This document shows, in pieces, positions 62,009 through 64,000 of a DNA stretch of 64,000 nt; position 1 is the first letter of the stretch; every line of letters starts with the position of its first letter. Both the position numbers and the translations under genes were made by a program. The stretch is from Candidatus Caenarcanales bacterium (GTDB lineage: Bacteria > Cyanobacteriota > Vampirovibrionia > 2-02-FULL-35-15): assembly GCA_020050435.1 (NCBI GenBank), contig JAGVKQ010000007.1, positions 186,001 through 250,000 of the forward strand, given 5' to 3'. The notes below the pieces were generated by a model. That model was not told the DNA's origin. It saw nothing but the letters and a program-made list of their open reading frames with translations, and did not search any database.

Positions 62009-62101
62009 GGAGAGATGGCCGAGTGGTCGAAGGCGGCATCCTGCTAAGATGTTGTAGGGTCAAAAGCTCTACCGAGGGTTCGAATCCCTCTCTCTCCGCC
62101 A
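62009..62101 (+). tRNA. tRNA-Ser (anticodon GCU)
   Basis: A full cloverleaf with a long variable arm: acceptor GGAGAGA pairs with TCTCTCC, D-arm GCCGAGTGGTCGAAGGC, anticodon loop CTGCTAA (GCT), variable arm GTAGGGTC..GCTCTAC, T-arm GAGGGTTCGAATCCCTC and encoded CCA. It reads AGC/AGU codons. The 3' end is duplicated at 62506-62518. Confidence 0.96.
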
Positions 62102-62518
62102 GACTACGCTCCTCACTACGTTCGTCGTCTTCGTCTGGCTAAGCCAGGCAAGAGCAGAATATAATCATGTGGTATGTATATGTAATAAAAAGTAAGAAGT
62201 ATTCTTTCTTATATATAGGCTCAACTAACGATTTAAATAGAAGACTTATTGAGCATAATGATGGAAAATCAAAGTCTACTGCTCCATATAGACCATATGA
62301 ATTGAAAAGTTATATAGCAGTTCAAACTGAAAATCAAGCCAGAAAATTAGAAAAATACTTTAAAAGTGGATCTGGAAAGGTGATTTTAAAGAAGAGAATT
62401 TTAGATGACGAAGACATTGCAGAGTACGAAGTACAAAGCGATGCAGCCATAAATTTTAGATGACGAAGACCTGCCGAAAACGAAGTGAAGGCAGGCGTAG
62501 TCATCCCCTCTCTCTCCG
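62086..62518 (+). mobile_element. GIY-YIG mini-element in the 3' end of tRNA-Ser
   Basis: A 13-bp direct repeat CCCTCTCTCTCCG, at 62086-62098 in the tRNA and 62506-62518 downstream, brackets one GIY-YIG gene. A hairpin (GCCAGAC at 62098 with GTCTGGC at 62133) follows the tRNA, and another (GATGAC/CCTGCC at 62459 with GGCAGG/GTCATC ending 62505) abuts the second repeat. This looks like a minimal integrated element. Confidence 0.65.
62167..62463 (+). CDS. GIY-YIG nuclease domain protein
   Basis: The 98-residue protein has the GIY-YIG core: MWYVYVIKSKKYSFLYIGSTNDLNRRLIEHND, then STAPYRPYELKSYIAV and the metal-binding region ENQARKLEKYFKSGSGK with its conserved Glu. It is like the single-domain UPF0213/GIY-YIG proteins. 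The end seems modified by an 18-bp direct repeat (62398-62415 and 62453-62470, containing TTTTAGATGACGAAGAC), which extends the frame. It lies inside the tRNA-Ser duplication and probably drives the element's movement. Confidence 0.82.
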   Translation: MWYVYVIKSKKYSFLYIGSTNDLNRRLIEHNDGKSKSTAPYRPYELKSYIAVQTENQARKLEKYFKSGSGKVILKKRILDDEDIAEYEVQSDAAINFR

Positions 62519-62521
62519 ATT

Positions 62522-63286
62522 TCATTTTCTACATAGATAAATCATTTCATTTACATCTAAACAATATTTAGTCATTAGATTTTTATCCAAAGTTTTTACA
62601 TAGTCATCCACTGTTACTTTAAATCCACTACTTATTAGCCTTTCAACATAATCTTTTCCGTAAATTCTTACATGATCTCCCTGCTGAAAGGCTTTCTCCC
62701 TGTCTTCAAATAAGACAATGCTGCTATCTTCGTAAGTTTTATCACGGCTATAATCTATAGGAACCTGTAATATTGCAAAGCCGCCTGGCATTAAAACCCT
62801 GTGAAATTCTTTCATAGCTTTTGTGTCATCAAGAATATGTTCTAAAACATGTACTGAAATAATTAAATCGAATGAGTTGTCTGCAAAATCCATACTTGTA
62901 ATATCCATAGATACATTTGCTTTATTGGGATCAATATCTATAGTTGTATATTTAATGTTTTTAGACTTCTCAAAGATTTTTTCAAAGCATTCTTCTGGTG
63001 CAGTGTGTAAGACTTTTAAGTGTTTGGCAAATACACCTTTATCGTTTAAATAAAGCCATATCAGTCTATGCCGAGAAAGACTTAAACACTTTGTGCAAAT
63101 CTTATCTACAAGATTGCTCCCTTGGTAAAATGGTGCAAAATCTCTTAGGCGTGAAGAGCAGCATGGGCATTCTACCCCATTACCAATATATTTAATGTGA
63201 TTTAATTTAGTTAAGATCTTGAAAATAGAAAAATGATATTGCTGTGGTAAAAGCTTTTTTATGTTTTTTCTAAAGGTTGAAAGCAT
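62522..63286 (-). CDS. SAM-dependent methyltransferase with N-terminal zinc-finger-like cysteines
   Basis: The 254-residue protein starts with a basic segment, then a four-cysteine zinc-like cluster (ECPCCSSRLRDFAPF, DKICTKCLSLSRHRLIWLYL). The methyltransferase domain has TTIDIDPNKANVSMDITSMDFADNSFDLIISVHVLEHILDDTKAM and FHRVLMPGGFAILQVPID. This arrangement is common among surface-polysaccharide methyltransferases. Its stop lies 4 bases beyond the GIY-YIG element, and the upstream gene ends 1 base before its start. Confidence 0.83.
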   Translation of the reverse strand: MLSTFRKNIKKLLPQQYHFSIFKILTKLNHIKYIGNGVECPCCSSRLRDFAPFYQGSNLVDKICTKCLSLSRHRLIWLYLNDKGVFAKHLKVLHTAPEECFEKIFEKSKNIKYTTIDIDPNKANVSMDITSMDFADNSFDLIISVHVLEHILDDTKAMKEFHRVLMPGGFAILQVPIDYSRDKTYEDSSIVLFEDREKAFQQGDHVRIYGKDYVERLISSGFKVTVDDYVKTLDKNLMTKYCLDVNEMIYLCRK

Positions 63287-63287
63287 A

Positions 63288-64000
63288 CTATTTTACAAAC
63301 CCAATCATTTTTTCATCAAATAAAAGTGTGTCTTGCCCAATAATTACAAAAACATATTTTGTAGTGCTTTCCCCTGGATGATATTCAAAATATTTTACAG
63401 AACCAGTTCCTGAAATACCAAAGTCTCCGCAGGGATCAGGTGGAGCTTGATTATTAGGAGTATCATTATCAATTTTCCACTGAAGAAACTCATCAGGTTC
63501 AATTACAAATGTTTGTTTATTTGGGTCGTTGAGAATGAAGATTGATTCATTAACTAAACAATGTTTCTTTTGAGATTTTGGCAACTTATTTATAAATTCT
63601 TTTTCTATTTCTTCTTTTATATCCTCATCTTGTTTCTTGTAGAAAACTTTTATTATAGGAGATCCAAATTTTCTAGGATTTTTAAGTTTTGATGGCATTT
63701 GCACTATGGAATTGTCTACTTCATAAAATTCGGGAGACAGATCACCCCAGCTACAGGCTTGTATAGGAACTTCTATTCCAAGTTTCCTAGATTCAAACTT
63801 ATCCCAAATGCAATTTTGTTTTGTTGTAGGAACGTCCCGCTGGGATGCTTCTATGACAATGTCTTGGTTTTTACTTTTTGTAAATGGAGGCTTAAGCAGA
63901 TCGCTAATTTCTGAAAGTGGTATCTTAACTTTTTGAATTCCATCAGCATAAGAGGCTACTTGGTATTGACCAAAATGAAAAACAATTTCTTTCGGTGTAA
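63288..64000 (-). CDS. DUF3298/RsiV-like protein, 5' part cut by window edge
   Basis: The frame is open from 63288 to the right edge (about 237 residues seen), longer than the part that begins at the internal GTG at 63704. The first visible residues, TPKEIVFHFGQYQVASYADG followed by IQKVKIPLSEISDLLKP, match the C-terminal block of DUF3298 proteins such as RsiV and PdaC. A further 190 residues after this block are not typical and contain a proline-rich piece. The N-terminus and any signal peptide lie outside the window. It is upstream of, and nearly touching, the methyltransferase gene. Confidence 0.6.
   Translation of the reverse strand, partial: TPKEIVFHFGQYQVASYADGIQKVKIPLSEISDLLKPPFTKSKNQDIVIEASQRDVPTTKQNCIWDKFESRKLGIEVPIQACSWGDLSPEFYEVDNSIVQMPSKLKNPRKFGSPIIKVFYKKQDEDIKEEIEKEFINKLPKSQKKHCLVNESIFILNDPNKQTFVIEPDEFLQWKIDNDTPNNQAPPDPCGDFGISGTGSVKYFEYHPGESTTKYVFVIIGQDTLLFDEKMIGFVK

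Noticed and set aside
62334..62525. 63-codon minus-strand frame over the GIY-YIG gene
   Set aside because: It is antisense to a well-supported GIY-YIG domain and has no features of its own.

Overview
The window is bacterial DNA of low GC content (clearly AT-rich throughout), with the standard code, short intergenic gaps and genes on both strands. The housekeeping genes (lnt, ruvC, secG, pyrK, a short primary sigma factor, aroA, an ACT-domain malic enzyme, hflX, tmRNA, tRNA-Ser) point to a Gram-negative-type bacterium. The mix of low GC, an N-terminally short sigma-70 and cytosolic GAF-kinase/LuxR-type signalling would fit a non-photosynthetic relative of cyanobacteria (Vampirovibrionia/Melainabacteria-like), but no rRNA or diagnostic marker is present, so this assignment is only a guess.

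Layout. 1-8.5 kb: envelope and repair genes (DUF192 protein, lnt, ruvC), a signalling block (HD-GYP protein, two LuxR-type regulators, GAF histidine kinase), then secG-pyrK. 8.5-22.3 kb: rpoD, an MFS sugar permease with a small exported protein, a divergent pair of large unknown helical-repeat proteins, malic enzyme, a TPR/NHL exported protein, aroA and a YhcC-type radical SAM enzyme. 22.3-26.5 kb: a CbpA-like co-chaperone, a cluster of tiny related single-membrane-span proteins with a duplicated promoter, and a large membrane protein. 26.5-32.7 kb: DsbA-like protein, hflX, an OsmC-like protein, the agmatine-to-putrescine pair aguB-aguA (each carrying an in-frame palindrome) and a flavin oxidoreductase.

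32.8-55.5 kb is an accessory region. It holds a series of unrelated single genes without signal peptides: C39-like and transglutaminase-like candidates, an HExxH protein, two chymotrypsin-fold proteases, a subtilase, a Fic protein, an asparagine-synthetase-like enzyme, two paralogues with an ADP-ribosyltransferase-like C-terminus, and a methyltransferase. A MerR-controlled Cys-rich exported peptide and a four-gene operon ending in a P1B ATPase also lie here. From 37.2 kb onward these genes are separated by eleven copies (some partial) of one palindromic repeat, always in the same orientation. The array ends exactly at the 3' end of the tmRNA gene ssrA (minus strand, 55478-55879). The repeat shares its two ends with the two ends of the ssrA locus, and the last cassette is bounded by a 41-bp direct repeat. 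I read this as a cassette array built by repeated insertion at ssrA. It is the most interesting structure in the window.

56-64 kb: a nucleotidyltransferase/glycerol-1-phosphate-dehydrogenase-like pair facing an alkaline-phosphatase-superfamily protein and a degenerate APS-kinase-like protein; a secreted Kazal plus Hint-domain protein; and tRNA-Ser(GCU) carrying a 420-bp GIY-YIG mini-element flanked by a 13-bp duplication of the tRNA 3' end. A methyltransferase and a truncated DUF3298-like protein close the window.
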